From contig OZ038322.1 in assembly GCA_964035795.1 (NCBI GenBank), forward strand, positions 1,920,479 through 1,984,478: a stretch of DNA of 64,000 nt, read 5' to 3'. Source of the DNA: Pterobdella sp. o SKG-2022 (taxonomy: Eukaryota; Annelida; Clitellata; Hirudinida; Piscicolidae). Position 1 is the stretch's first letter. Each line of letters begins with the position of its first letter. Made by a program: the position numbers and the translations under genes. Of the stretch, positions 10,878 to 25,800 are shown piece by piece. Below the pieces are notes generated by a model. The model made no database searches. It had not been told where the DNA came from and was given only the letters and a program-made list of their open reading frames with translations.

Positions 10878-13800
10878 ATGAGAACAAGTTTTTTGAAAAA
10901 AGTAGAACGCTTAAAGAAGCGTCAAAACGAAATGATGAAAATATACTTAATGGTTATACTGATGTTCATGTTGAGTTATTTGCTGGGACTAGCAGGGTTT
11001 TCTTTGTTTTGGATGGTGTTGGTGTCCTTTTTGACATTGTTGATGTGGCGACGCAGAGTGATTGCATTAAATGAAGAAGACCTCAAGAACAAAGAGGAAG
11101 ATTTGATGAAGATGAAGATGGGGGATTGCCATGAGCCTGCACAGTGGCTCAACAAACTCATCAATTTCTGGTGTACCTTCAGTCAATTTGAAAATTTATT
11201 TAAACAATTTTGTTGGAAAATTAAATAAAAATCAACATTATTTGGTCAATAACATAATAGATATTATAGAACTTGAATAAATGCACAGGTTGAAATTTTC
11301 CTCAGCCAGCCTAACAGAGGTATACAAGCAGAGGATTGACTCTTTCCTTGATGCAGTGAAGCCATATTTTCTCAGTTGGCTTACTTTTATTTTGCTTTTG
11401 TTTTGGTATTATGAATCATTTAATTATGAGGGAAATATTTCCTTTTCTATGAGGTCATTAAGATTTTTCAATGAACTCATGTCTTTACTAACTACATCCT
11501 CAAAGTTTAACCTAACTCATGTCTATGAGCTATTCATGTTTATTTTAAAAAAATCAGTTTTCCAACTTCAATCTACAAACTACACCACACTCTTCTAAAC
11601 AGAACCATTTCAACTTTGCTTGCTTCACTCTGCTAATATTTCAAGCTGAATTATGCATTCTAAGAAAAATAATTTACATTTGTACATCAAGTTTTTTGTG
11701 AAACAATTCCATCCATTCAACCGCTGAGCAAGTTACTGAGGTAGTTGACGACCGGTTTCTCCATTCTTCTATGATGATGGTTTCAAAACAAAAATAAGCA
11801 CTGCTATCAGGAACTGTTTTTTTGAGGCACTGCCAGCCAATAATTACGAGTGAGACCACTTAAAACCACACATTCACTCATTATCTCTTGAAGTCTCAAC
11901 TAGGCAAATATAAATTTTCAAGTGAAATTGGTCAAACAGACTAATCATAGGTGAAATGCTTTATGCTGATAAGGCTGTAAAATATATTAGTGGTCAATCA
12001 AATATATGACGGGAAATAAAACTTAAAGAGGTAGAAGACAAGTAAAAATATTAAGTTTTTTTTTAATATTCACACGTTCCCTACATACATATATATAATA
12101 TTATACATAAATGAGATAATTATGCAGAATATTTTTTTTTCTAAAAATAATTAAATTATTTGAAGGGTTGTAACTAATCTAATGAGCAAAATTTCAAAAT
12201 AACCACTTACAGCATGAACCAGAAGAATAATAATGATAAATAAAAAAAATTGTTGATAAAACGTAGTTATATAGATAAATTTATATTCAGTTAAAATTAA
12301 CTGAATTTACAATGAAATATCTAGCTTAAAATAAGAAAAATAATAAAATTGAACCAAAACCATTAAATTAAGCAAAACCAATGAAGCACAGCATCAAATA
12401 GAGTCTGAACCCTCAGACAGCCTCTCTCTTACTCAATTGGACCTGGACCAAGGATCAATCATCTTCAGAGATATAACATCCTTCGACAACATAGCTGCCT
12501 TGTATTGTGACGAAGCACAACTACTTTCAAACGTATCTCAATACAACCAAAACGTGGTGTTTGAGGCAAGGATCAAGGCAATCTTTCCACAGCCACTGAC
12601 CATCAAAGCTGCCGTGTCTCAAAGGTGTGTGATGATTTGTTTGATAAATTATGTATAATACTAGATAAATATACGTTCCAACCTTACAAGAAAAGTTAAC
12701 TTGAAACTGTTGTCAAAAATTATAAAATGTTTGTTGGGAGACCAAAAAGTTTGAATCACCATAAAAGTATTTGAGAAAAATAGTTGAAAATAGTGGGAAA
12801 AATTGAAAAAATAATGAGAATGTAAAAAATGATATATAAATAATATGATCAAAAAATAACGCAAAGACACTCAAGCATTCTCTTTTTGTCTTGCTAGTTA
12901 AACCGCGAACATTGAGAGTTCCGCTAGAAAACTGGGTAATAGTTCTGGTTTTATTTTGACAGTTTACCATTCTGTAATTGCACGTTAGGCACCAGACCGG
13001 AAATGTTAGGCCATATTCTGCGCATGGATGATCTGGTTCCAGCTAAACAATCCACCATCAATTGCCTCAAGAAAAAAAACGCAAAGCGTGGAAGACCTAG
13101 CACCAGCCTTCTCACAACGATCAAACACGATCTAAAAGCCCACAAACTAAACATAGATCAAGCAGTTGAGCTGGCACAAGACAGGGACCTATGGAAGCTG
13201 GAGGGAAGCCGTACACCGGTGAACGAAGATCTTTGAAAATATTTGAACACTCAATTTTATCTCTATTTTTGTCTCTTCGTAAACCTAATAAATAAATAAA
13301 GAGACTCAAGAGTTTATTACGGAGCTTTACTATTTTAATACCTGATGATGATAATGATTATGAATCGAAAAGCTTCTTATAAGGCTAGCTTAGTGATAAT
13401 TATCACTTGATAATGTAAGCTAGCATTACGAAAAGCTTCGTAGCTTTTAATAAATATTTTGTGTTTGCTTAAAATAGCCGAAAATCAATATAATAGAAAA
13501 AAACACTAAGGTTTATCGAGAAACTTAATACACGAAGTTTTTCGTAAGTTTAGTGTTTGTTTCTATTATACTTTGTGTTTGTTGTCTTCAATTTTAGATT
13601 CAGGTATTGTACTTCATAGCACATTGATCATATTAATAAAAGTTCTGATGATAAATAATTTATGCACTTTTGGTTGAAGCTAATGTTTAGATCAGGATTA
13701 AGTTGGGTTTCTATATTTTTAGTAGCATGTGAGAAATACTTGAGTTTTTTAGTTGTAGACAACATCATAGCTCAGTAAGCTTTTTTTGAAAATCCACTTT

Positions 13801-16800
13801 CTTAACCTCAAGTGTTTTGAAAGTTGAGCACTTTTCAAATATTGTTCTTTTGGTAGTTATGTTGCAATTTTTATGAACAACATCAGTGTTCAGGTAATAA
13901 AAGTGTTTGCTTTGAATTGTTTTCATATTATGCTAATTTAGTTCTTCAGAACATAATGCTTAGAATTTTTTGGTAATATACATTTGGTCAGTTTGACTTT
14001 GTTAGTGCTTTTATTTTTAGAAACCTCTTATGTATCTGTTTTATCCATAATTTCTTGATTTTTCTTCTTTAAGATAAGAAAGTTTTGGATACATCTATTG
14101 TTTTATCGAAACTGAAATTTTCGATAGGTTTAACCATTTCATAATTAATTAGTGTAGCTATTTTGAAATTTATTAAATAGGTAAGAAGAAATCAAAGAGA
14201 ACAATTTGAGTAAATTTTTTTATATTTCAAATTTTTTTAAATTACACGTTCCTTCGTGACCTTCATACTGATCAAATGTCAAACATGGAACATTTGAACT
14301 TCTTTCAAACATATTTTGACATTTATTTCTCAGCCCCGAAAAGTCCTTTTGCCGCTCCCACAAGATCTGTTTCAAGATTTTTGGTGATTATTTTATGGCA
14401 TAAAAACAGATGGACTAAATCTTGAATGTGAAGCGGCATAATAGTCATAAAGGTGCAGTACGAGACGATGGTGCAATTTGGTTGAAATATGACGTAAGAA
14501 TTGAGGATTTAGTGGCTCTGAGATGAATTAGGATGTGGTGTGTGTGGGGATCAAGCGAAGGTTTATAAAATTGATGAGACTAGCTCATTTAATGACTTTT
14601 TGTGTAATTTAGTTATGAACTATTTGCAGTTGATTTAGTTTTATATTGTTTTCAAAAGTTGTTTATCGTATTGCGGCTGTTGTTTTTTGGTGAAAAGTGT
14701 GGTGCAATTATCGAATTCTGCTTGTTTTTTTTTATAAAAAGTTGTTTTGTGAAGGGATGAGTGATGGGTAAGTTTTTTAGTGAAGCTGTGGAGTGTGAGC
14801 TGGTGTTTGAGTGGAAGGATTTCAACTTATCAATGAAGATGATGGTGTTGTGGGCGACGTGTGTTTGTGCGAAGTGCTGTTTTGAATGGATTGGAGCTGA
14901 TTGAAGAAGCTTATTGAAATATTTTGCTATTATTTTATTGAAGTTTTTTGAGATTTTTTTATTTAGGTGGAAAAAAATGTTTATGATGAATAGTTTTTCT
15001 TGGTTTTTATTTATTGCTGTTCTATCTGGTTGAGGAAGCTGTCTGATAATACCATGACAGAGGACAACCCATTGTAATCCCACCAATCTGTGCATAAAGG
15101 TCGCCATTAGCTGCTCCCGGATGCTCTTCTGTGTGATACTTTGTTGAAAATATTTCTATAGCGTATGTTTTTAAAATTTATTTTCATAAATCCGTTTTTT
15201 ATTTGATGCTGAGTTAAACCAGAACATCAATGCAGAGACTACGTCATAATAACATCCTCTTGGTTGGGTTCTAACGATGGAAACTTTAGAATTTCGGAAA
15301 ATTTTTGGGTGTTTGGCCACATTTTTTCTAGTTTAAAAAGCATGTGTTTATTTGTTCAATAATGGGTCTCAATTTCGATAATTTTTTTTTGCTTTTTAAA
15401 GCAAGATGTTTTGTTTTTAATATAAGATTGATTATTTTCGAATGCCCGCCTATGTAATAACGGCAAAATAGACTGGGACAAGCCAGATATAAGTGCAACT
15501 TTTTTCAAAAAATAATAAAAACACTTTACAAAAAACCTTCTGGTTCGTGAAAGCTTAGACAAAAAAAAAAGCATAATACGATAATCAGTGGCTATAACGA
15601 CCCACAATGCCATGTAAATACCACTAATAAAGAGAATACAAATGATAGAAAAGAAGGGGGAGCAGGAGTTAAGCTCTGAATAATAACATCAAACAATAAT
15701 TGAACCGTTCATAAATGCTTCAAAATAGATCTCATAAAATAGAACATTACATAATTACATCATTAACAACTTTCAAAAAGTTTTCACACTTATGGTTTTT
15801 CCCTTTTTAATTCTCTACTGTTCTCTACAAATTAGTTAATGAATTATGACACGGTTTTACTTTTTGAAAATTTTAGCTCAATAAAAAATTTCTCTACGTT
15901 TTCTTATAAATCCTCGTAATCATAAGTTTTACTCTAGAAATTGTACTTACACTCTTCTGCAGTATGCTTTTGCGTTTACGGGGACCTGAAATTTATAAAA
16001 AATGACAATTTTGGAAATTTTTTATAGATAATGTTTTTTTTTTGATAAAAAATATTTTGGATTTTTTTTTTCGGTTTTGGGCATCTGACTGAACCAATCT
16101 TAGCATTTGAAGCTTAAGGCTGCACTTTTATAACTTGAAAAACAGGAGACTGCGGTAGCAGGTATAAAGAAACTAATATTCTGACATCGTTAGTTTAGCG
16201 GATTCTTATTTTGACAATAGCAAAGCAAACTGCCCAAGTGTGGTAAAAGCGGATCTTGAATTCGATACTTTCAAGTTGGGCGTTGGTTCGGGCTGGCAGT
16301 CTATGGAAATTTGTCCCAAAGAAATGGGTCATTTGATAAATTAAGATAAGTATCTATGATGTAAAAAGTATTACCAATAATCTAGACCGACTGCTGTCAA
16401 CCCCAGTTACTGGGACATGAGCATCAGCATGAACTAATGTGCTCAATATAAATATGTGTCATTTTTAATATGCTTGAAGTTATTCGTTGCTCTGAGTTTG
16501 TAAAATTCTTCAGGTTGAAATATATATAGGCTAAAAAAACAAACAGTTTCATTTTTTTATTAGAACGAAGCTCTCTGATAATATTAAAATATTTTGAAAT
16601 ATATTCATTTTAATATGCTTCTATTATTTCGATATTTTTTTAAATTTGAATAATCTTTTTTGTGATTTGAATTCAAATTAGTTTTCGTGATTATGGATCA
16701 TTAGCTAGAAAACTCAAATTTTTTGGTCAAACTTGAGATGCTTGCCGAAACTGTAAAAGTGCATGAAATAAGTAAAAATAAGTTGTTTTTGTTTAAGTTG

Positions 16801-19800
16801 AATATATAATAAAAACTTTTAACTCTTTCCACTTACTCAAGTGTTTCATTCATTATAATTAATAGAAGTGTGTATATTTCGTCAGAACAATGATATGCAT
16901 TCAAACCCATTCTTGTATAATGAGATTTTGAATTTTTTGAATACCTCAATGCAAAACTTATACAAAGACATCAAAATTATTTATAGTTTTCAATATTGTT
17001 GTGCAATAATGCTCTGAATGAATCTCCATCAGAGAATGGTTTTTACCACACAACCACGACAGCTTATCGACAGATCTGGTACTTCATCATGTTTCGTTGG
17101 ATGGCAGGGTGAGGTTTGAGATGTCTGTCAACAAACTCATTCCCTTCCCTCATGTTCATACACTCTCTTTTTCTTTCTTGCAAAGGTTTGTGTAGTGCTT
17201 GACCTTGACATTCAAAAAAATGGAAATTTAATATGTTTTTGAATTTCATAGAAAATTGTCATATAGTAGTATAAAAAACTGAGTTTTTTCAACTTTAACC
17301 CGTTGAAGCTGAGAATTATTTCACAAATTATATTTTTTGTTTGTTTCAATCAAGTTTGTCATTGAGTGATCATATATAGTTACAAAAAATTCATAAAAAG
17401 TAAATTTTAACCATACTTTGTTCAAAATATTTAACAAAAAATATATTCCTTCAAATAATTATCGATAGAACATCAATTTTGAAGAATATCATATATTTAT
17501 TCCAAAATAAAGCTATTTTCGGTTAGTATGGTCTATCTATATGGAATATCTATTGAAATGAGGTATTCAAGTGATAGGAAACTTCAGTAGGTTTTCATGA
17601 AAAAGTTTTCATATACTGAAATAAAAAGAAATCAAGTTTTTCTCTGTTATTTTTATTATTGTTTTCTTACATTCTACAAACCACCCAAAATTTTCCAACA
17701 TTCTAGCATCCAACTTCAGCTTTCAGCACACTTGAAGCTTTCATGCATGTCGATAGGAAAATGACATAGTTTTTCATATATTATAGAGCTATCGTTTTGG
17801 GTCAAAACTTAGTTGAAAAGTGAAAATAATAGAAACACAAATAAAAGAGTTTGTTCCACGATGCTCTATCTTTTTTTTTTATTCCCCCCATGTTTCGCCG
17901 TTTAGGTTAGGAACGTACCCTAGCTTTATCATCAGGCTGTTAGTGTTGATCTTAGGATGTTTCTTTGCATATTAAGAACTTGTCCTAAGAACCTAGCCTG
18001 ATGAGAGCCGACTGATGAAACAGTCTGTGTGGGGTCTTCAAAAAAATTATCTTGAAACAAGATAAAATTAGTAAGCCCAAAGAATTACTGGAGGACAGGG
18101 AAAGTTCGTTTGGATTTGTACCCTGAAAGGGTAGCAGCCCCACCAACTAGCAGGTCTAAACGCTGGGGCGTAGATGCCTTTTAATGTCTTGCCTTGGACA
18201 AGTTTCTTTTAACGTCATGCCCAGGACCGACGATGCTCTATCTCTTGCCATTATTCCCAGTTTCAAACAAATCTTCGTGACTTTTAAACACCATGTTTCT
18301 ATGGTTTGTCAAACTGAAATTTCAAATTTCTGAATTTAACAATTTTTTTTGCTCAAAGGGTCATGTCTCTTCTTAACGGAATATCTGAAAAAAGTAAAAA
18401 TATTGCGAAAAATATTTTTCTCATTCATAGAAACAATTCGTTTTTCGAAAAATTATTAGAAGGATTTAAGAAAAGTATTATTTAGAGATAGGAAACGGAC
18501 TTGATATGCTTATCACCTCTTTTCTTTTCTTTTTTTATATCAAGTGAATAGGTCAAAAATTTTCATTTTGATTTTTGTCTTTTTTTAAAGTATTTTGAAG
18601 AGAGCATTGGGGAAGAAGTTATCAAACACCATGTTGCTTTGCATAAAAGATGGTTGTTTGGTCATTTCAGGCACAACATGGGACCTTGTTCAAAACCTCC
18701 ATCAGAAAATCTGGTTAGTTTCCACAATATTATTCAACGTATAACAAAAACCTCTTGCGAGCATGAAGCCTGACACTTGGGAAATAACCCTTTGACTTCC
18801 TTCTGATAATTTCTTCTGTTTTACTGCTTGTGCTTACCGTAATATGGTACTGTTATCTTATCAATGCTGCAAATTTCCAACAGTTGCACTTGAAAGACGT
18901 ATTTTCTTTCAGCCTATTTTTGAAATTTACATCAAATGCATGAGACGTAGAGCTGTATCACACGCACCTCCCCATGTCTAGCAATCTTGTCAAAATATCA
19001 AAAATAAAGTTGAAAACTGTGTAACAATTTGCAGTTCAAGATGAGATGAACTTTAAAGGAAGAGACTCAAATATCATATAATTCAGTAAATATCGAGTAC
19101 CTTCTATTCATTTTCATCAGTTGAAAATAGTTTAAGAAATTGCTTAAAGTTTCGAAGATTGCTGAATTGCAATCAAATTCTTCATATAGTTGCGTTGAGA
19201 AAAAAATATTTCTTTGAAATTTTGTATTCCAACAAAATGAAGATTAGTTTCAATCAGATAGTTTATTTTTTTACCATGATTTACTTGATCATTTCCACTA
19301 ATATCAACTTTGGTGCTAAAACTTTTAGGTAGATTCACTACAAGTCACATCTTTGTTAATTTTCTCCTTTATTTGTCATAATTTCTGAGAGTGATAAAAA
19401 GCAAAAATGTTTTGTAATGATGTCCACCAAAAGGTCTGAAACTTGCCTAAGTATTCCATTGTTGACTTGTTGCATATTATGACTAGTGCATATTTTTTGA
19501 GTTATTCAAATATTCTGTAATAATGAATATTTTGAAATTCTTTCATTATTTCAGTTTTATATCATTTCAAACTCGACCCCCATCTCATCCGCTTCATTAA
19601 ATGAACATTTTTCGTGTTTCAGGCCACAGCTGGACTACTCATGGAAAGTGCTCAAGAACGTGCAGCTTATGGAGGTTGGATGTGGGAAAGTATAAGTCTA
19701 ACCTCATGAGATAAAAGACGTTAAACGAATTATAATAAGAATAGGATAATTTTGCGATAAAACTAACAATTCATGATGTAAATTTTTTTATTGCTATAAT

Positions 19801-22800
19801 TATTCATGTTCCATAATAAGAATGAAACTTTAACTTTTTAATCGAATTTCATTTTTGCGAACTTTAGATTAAATAATTTTCAAGGATTTTCAAAAACCAA
19901 ATTAAGTACAAGCAACGAAGAAATATATAACATTTCTTCAAATAGTTGTATCATTGCTTAATGGTACTAACATCGTTTAGGAATACCAGGAAACAAATGT
20001 TAAAATATTCTGCCAAGGTTAAATTCTGAAATTGGAGTACAGTTTTGGAACTTAAAACCGAGCAAAGCTGACTTAACCAGCGTAATCATACCCTATAGTT
20101 TTACTCCACTTTCCTTTTAAGTTTGAGTTTAAGATTACATGCTGACCAGTTTGGAACTTCAAACTCATCGAGAGAGCCATTTTTTTACTCAATTCAATTT
20201 GGGCTTAATATGTTGGAAAATGCACCTTTTGCCGTCAATTTTTTCCAAACAGCAGAAAATCTTGAATCAAGGATCTTACAAACTTTATTGAATATTGTCT
20301 TCTAATTGGGGGGACTAAAATGGATCTATTTTTCAACATGTGAACGTCCCAAACCATCACTGACCTACTACCACAAAGCTTTCAAAAGATAATTCTGATG
20401 CTTCCTTGAAAAGGTGCCTCTAACATTGCAGCATATCAAGACTGTAAATTACTTTATGTTCAGTGCAAAATTCGACCACAAATATGACTTGTCATGAGAA
20501 TTTCTTCAGGCTACAATATCAACTCAATTGTTCATTGTACATTCATTAAATGGGCTGGCATCTTCAAAATAAGTGAAGTAGTGAACAAGGAAAATTTTTC
20601 AAAAAATTTTTGAGTGTGATGAAAATTTTCAGGTCTTTAGTACGCTTATCAGTATATTTTACTCGCCTTCAAGCCATGGAGTTCATGATCTTCTCTGTTA
20701 GAACTGGCGCTTCACCAACCTTCATTTTGTGTCTATAATTGTTTTGGTTCGTTTCAAATTACTTGAAATTTCACCAATTTATTTTAATTTTTCGCGTTTT
20801 GCTTAAGTCCGCTTCTGTCAACTACTATCGTCGGCAAAACATTTAAAAATTAAATTCTCAACTATAGATTTGGCTAAAATTTGACAATTTCAATAAGGAA
20901 AACAAAATAGTTATTTTGCAGTGTTATTTAATCAAATTTTATAGCCAAATTGTAAAATTTTTTCGGATTATTTCCTGTGACAAAGACACACATGTCCTTC
21001 ACACTTTTTCATGTGATATTAAGAATCAAATGATTAGATTTTAAGTTATTGATACAAGCACCCTCAAGCATGCATTGGTCTTCTGGCGTAGTTTCTTCAT
21101 TTGTTTATGCTACCTTGCCACAAAAAGCTTAGATAAATTTTCACAAGGCTAATCTTTGGAGGATAAGTAGTTGACTTCAAAATAGTTTTCATTACAATTG
21201 CAATTAAATTTGATATCATTGGGCAAACAATCACAAAACTCACTTCAATGTTAACGTGCTTGATGCAAGCCCCAAGCAGTATAAAATGCCCAGTATCCTC
21301 CTTGCAGATCCCATTGTTACGTTTGTGGATCGAGTCGATGATATCCTCCGTGTTTCTGGAACCATCGATCGCCCCCTACAAAATAAGTCTACCTCTCCAT
21401 TATAACGCCCCATTTCTACCTTCACCCTCTCCATCTCAACTTCATATAGGCGAGTTTGTGTGTTTTTTTTTACATATTTTAATATTATTTTTTTATGACA
21501 TCACAGCACAAGGCTTGGCAATGGTACAAGTTAAAATTTCTTTTGACAATGGTTTGTTTAAAGTTTCATATGGCTGATGAACACTTTATTATTTTGATTC
21601 ATCTCTCAACGCAGAGCTTCCTCAGAAGCCGTTGTCTGCATCAGGTCGTTTTAAATCATTCATCATGTTTCAAGTCTCAGTAACTGATTGATTGATTGAT
21701 TGACCGATTGATTGATTAGTTTTGAAGTTCATCAATTTAGTGATTTTTTGCTCTGTAAGGCTTTGTCTCCATCAATGCCTACTTTTCATAATAACTAATG
21801 GTTACCACACAGACTTGTTGAGCGACAGAAACTATTGCAACATCACCATCGGAAATGAAAAAGCCTCATCATTATCATCAACAACTCTGGCGCCATTATC
21901 GTGCTCTTCTTCCTCATTCTCTTTTGAATATTCTGCTCCTTTGTTGGTGTGCGATCTGCAGAAAGACATCGTGGGTGATATTGTTGAAATACATTACCAC
22001 AATTTGTGCTTCAATGAAATTCTTTATTTAAAATCAATATTTTTGTTGTTCATATGTAATTGCGTGAATGATGCAGCAATTAAACCATCGTACAGCTGAA
22101 GATTGAAGTGATGCAGAGACTGTTGGGGTTGAAAAACAAGAGGCTCTCATGCATCCACGTACCCCTCTATTCCCTCAACCTCCCCTCAAACCTCATGTTA
22201 TCATTATTTCAATTATGTATACTTTTTATATGATATGATGACTCAGTTTATGGAAGCATTATTTAATTCATAAATAAACCTACATCTCGATTGAAAAAAA
22301 TTCCTTAGCAATGATTAAATTGAATACGATTTTTGAAAAATAAGGGAGCTTCGTTCTTGAATGAAACTTTTATAAGTCACTGTTATGAATTCATATTAAT
22401 AACTGCAGTAATTCTTGAGATTACAAGTTGGTAGCATTGAATCGTCTGAGAACTAAACGCAGACAACTTAAAATTATTTATCCTATGAATTTAGTACTTT
22501 TCCATATGAATGGTGTTATTTTATTCGACAACAGAGGTGAGTTGAGGAAGGAAGAAAGTGGTGTTGTGTTAGAAGCCATGATAACTTGGTGCCCATTAGA
22601 CAACATTAAACAATTCTTCGACCATTCACCACCAGCCAAGTCCATCCATTCCGGGCGTGAGTCCTTGATTGCTAACTAAATATAAATGTGAACTATAAAC
22701 TGCAGTTTTAAAAAATCAAAAGTTACAAAAAAAACATATAAATGAAAAGTATAATATAATTTTTTGTTTAAACTTTAAAAGCAAAATATTAAAAACTACT

Positions 22801-25800
22801 CGGTGAACCAATCCATCAAAGTGCCTGAAGAGAGATCGGATGGACCGTCAGTAATTGTGCTGATAATGATGTTGATGAAATGGACTGAGTATTTATAAAG
22901 ATGTGAAACAATGGGAACATTTAAACATATTGAATGACAAAGAAAAAACAAGTATCGAAAATATTAAGAAAACTAAGTAAGTTAACCATTCGGTCTATCT
23001 GGGGTTTTGGTTTCACAGAGTGTTTCTCCATGTGGAAAAGATAAAGATTCAATATTGAAATGTTGCTTGAAAAATTATCTTTCCAAAACTCTTAAAATTT
23101 CAAAATAGATGGAAAAAACTCTCAAAAATAACTATTCATCAACGCCAGAAAAGGTCTATAACACAGAAGATACCTACTTGACATGAGTTGAGATGAAGTG
23201 TTGTCGATAATGTTAGCTCGGTTTTGAATAAATGTTTTATCTTTCAATTTTTATACGTTGAAATTACATTTGAGCAAAATTATTTTTTAAATTAAAAAAG
23301 TGCTCAAATGCCTTTAAAGAGACGGATCTGGCTCGTGGAGTGCTGAGTGTGTGTTTGCACGGGGCTTCCGATGTTGTCATCAAGGGCAACATGTTTTGTG
23401 TTCTGTACTGCAACAACCAACAAGTTATTTCTATGCTTTTCTAATTATCACTTCTTGTTAACTATAGAACGTTTTAAGAGTGAAAGCGAGGTACTTATCA
23501 ACAAAAAGTTAAATTTTTTCAAGAGTCAAGTGATCAACTAAAGTGGAAAGTTGAATGTTGAATTATGGTGTTTTGAAACAGAGATCCAATAGGAGGTTTT
23601 GATGTATTAGTTGGAGAAAAGATAAAAAGAGAAGAGATAGCAATAAAAAGGATTTCCGATATGTCCAATTTAATGGTGGTTGCCAAAACGACTAATAGAA
23701 GTAGACGAATAAGAGATTATGAAGGGAAAAACAATTTTATATTGTAGGTTGTTTGTTGTGCTTAAACAGATAAGTTGAAACTCACTGGTGAGCAGGTAAA
23801 TGGAGCTTAGGCAGTGGAGAGGAAAAAGTGTAGATTGTGAAAGTCCATTAGTTTTGGGGTTTGAATGATTCATGATTAATGGAAACATGAGTCTAATAGA
23901 ACAATTGGAATGATTTTTGAGTCTCCGATTAGTCTTTTCTTTGGGGGTAGATAAAGAAGATTATTGTATTAGAGAAAATTTTTATAGAAAAGCGTATTTG
24001 TTTAATTGATATTCACTACTCATTGGATTGATACTAAGCGTATGTATATTATACAATTTTATCGGATGACTAATCACCAAGGTGAAGATGAGTTATTTAC
24101 CCTAGGTATATTGCACCCACCACATCAACAATGACTCCACATCATCGTGGAATTCAATCAAGCAGATCATCGTCTCAAACATCAACAAGGTTGGTGTTTG
24201 TATAGTGAAAACCTTTTTATAAGTCAGCATCTGAGGGGCTGAGACTGTGGCAGAGTTGCATCTCTTGCTTGTGCCTATCAGAGCTAACAGGGACGCCATC
24301 AAATGCTATCTTGAATTTTCAAACATAATCCATTTATATTTTTTAAAGTTTCAAAATTTAACTTTGAATTTTGAGGAAATGTTTTATGAATACATTTATT
24401 AATGAAAGCAAAAATTTTTGACAATTATCTATCAATTATGATAAGCTTGAATGTATCGAAAACTTTTTGACTCAAATTTACGCTTGATGAATAAATTGTA
24501 AATTTTGATTGATGTTAGTGCTTAAAAGATTCTTCAACTCGCATATTACATGCTGGACGTCAAGCTGCTGTTATATCATAATGTCAATTGAAGTTTTAAG
24601 AGCGTCAAATTTTGATTTAATCTGTTAAGTTGGTGATGTTAGTTCAACATACAGAAAACTTTGTACATTGAAATAAATGTTTGGATTAGTCTTCCTCATT
24701 TATAAGGCTAAATAGATACTAGCGAAGATGAAAATGACGTTTATAAAATATTAGTGGTATGTTAAATATGAATGTTCATAATATGGAAAGCATTAATAAA
24801 ACATCTGAAAAATTTAGACAAAGCTGACGATAGTGCTGCTTGAATGGCATGGCTCGCAGGTGAAGAATGATGATGTGGTCGGATATGCAACGATTGATAA
24901 AACTGAGGTTTGAATATATAAGTTTTGTTTATCTTTTTGAACAAAATTCTCAATATATTTTGTTAACATGAAAAGCTCGCTTAAAAAGACAAAAAAAATT
25001 TACCACACGGCCCTTAATCTCAACATCTTTAACCTAGTGGTGAACGACGTAGGACATCAAATCCAAAATTAGCAGCTTCAAATTCTGATCAGGGCTGCCA
25101 GTTCAATATTGAAATTAATATGGTGTTGGAACTATGCGAGAAGAAATGATCAGAAAAGATGAATTCTTTGAGGTTTCACAACTGTCAGCTTTCAAGGGTA
25201 CCGACTTCTCAAGGAATGTGATTGTCTTACTAGAGTGCAAAACTTAGCAAGGTCTTATATGCAGGTCTGCAGGTGGTCATCAGTCTGGATGTACTTGATG
25301 TGACTTCTCAAATCAAAAGATAGCAAAACTCAAAAAATGTTGAAGGTGTCTGCTGTATAAACTGCTAACCAAAACTATAAGAATGAAGCCATGAGTGGCC
25401 GTAGACTTTGACGGTTGAGTAAATTTTAAGAAATTATTTTTTCTTTTTGGCATCAAAAACGATAAATAATTGGCCAAAATGATAAAAAGAGAATCAACTC
25501 GAGTTTTTTTTCATGATTCAACTTTTAACTTTTCAGTTTCGAATGTTTTCAGCTGCAATTTATCATCAACTTTAAATCACCTTTATTTAGAATCTTTCAT
25601 AACTTTTCAGAGACATCTTATTTATATTTCATCTAGTAATTATCTATAAAACATTAATTTAAGGAATTAATTTATTTATTAAAATTTAAGCTATAATTTT
25701 CGATAAGTATGGCTTTACCATAAAACTCAAGCATGCTAATGTTTTCTGTTAAGTTTTATGTATTCTATAGATAATCTTTCATAAATAATCTTCGATGCCT

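Noticed and set aside
13489..13570. A confirmed microRNA gene
   Set aside because: Only a hairpin is seen; without small-RNA data or conservation it stays a candidate structure.
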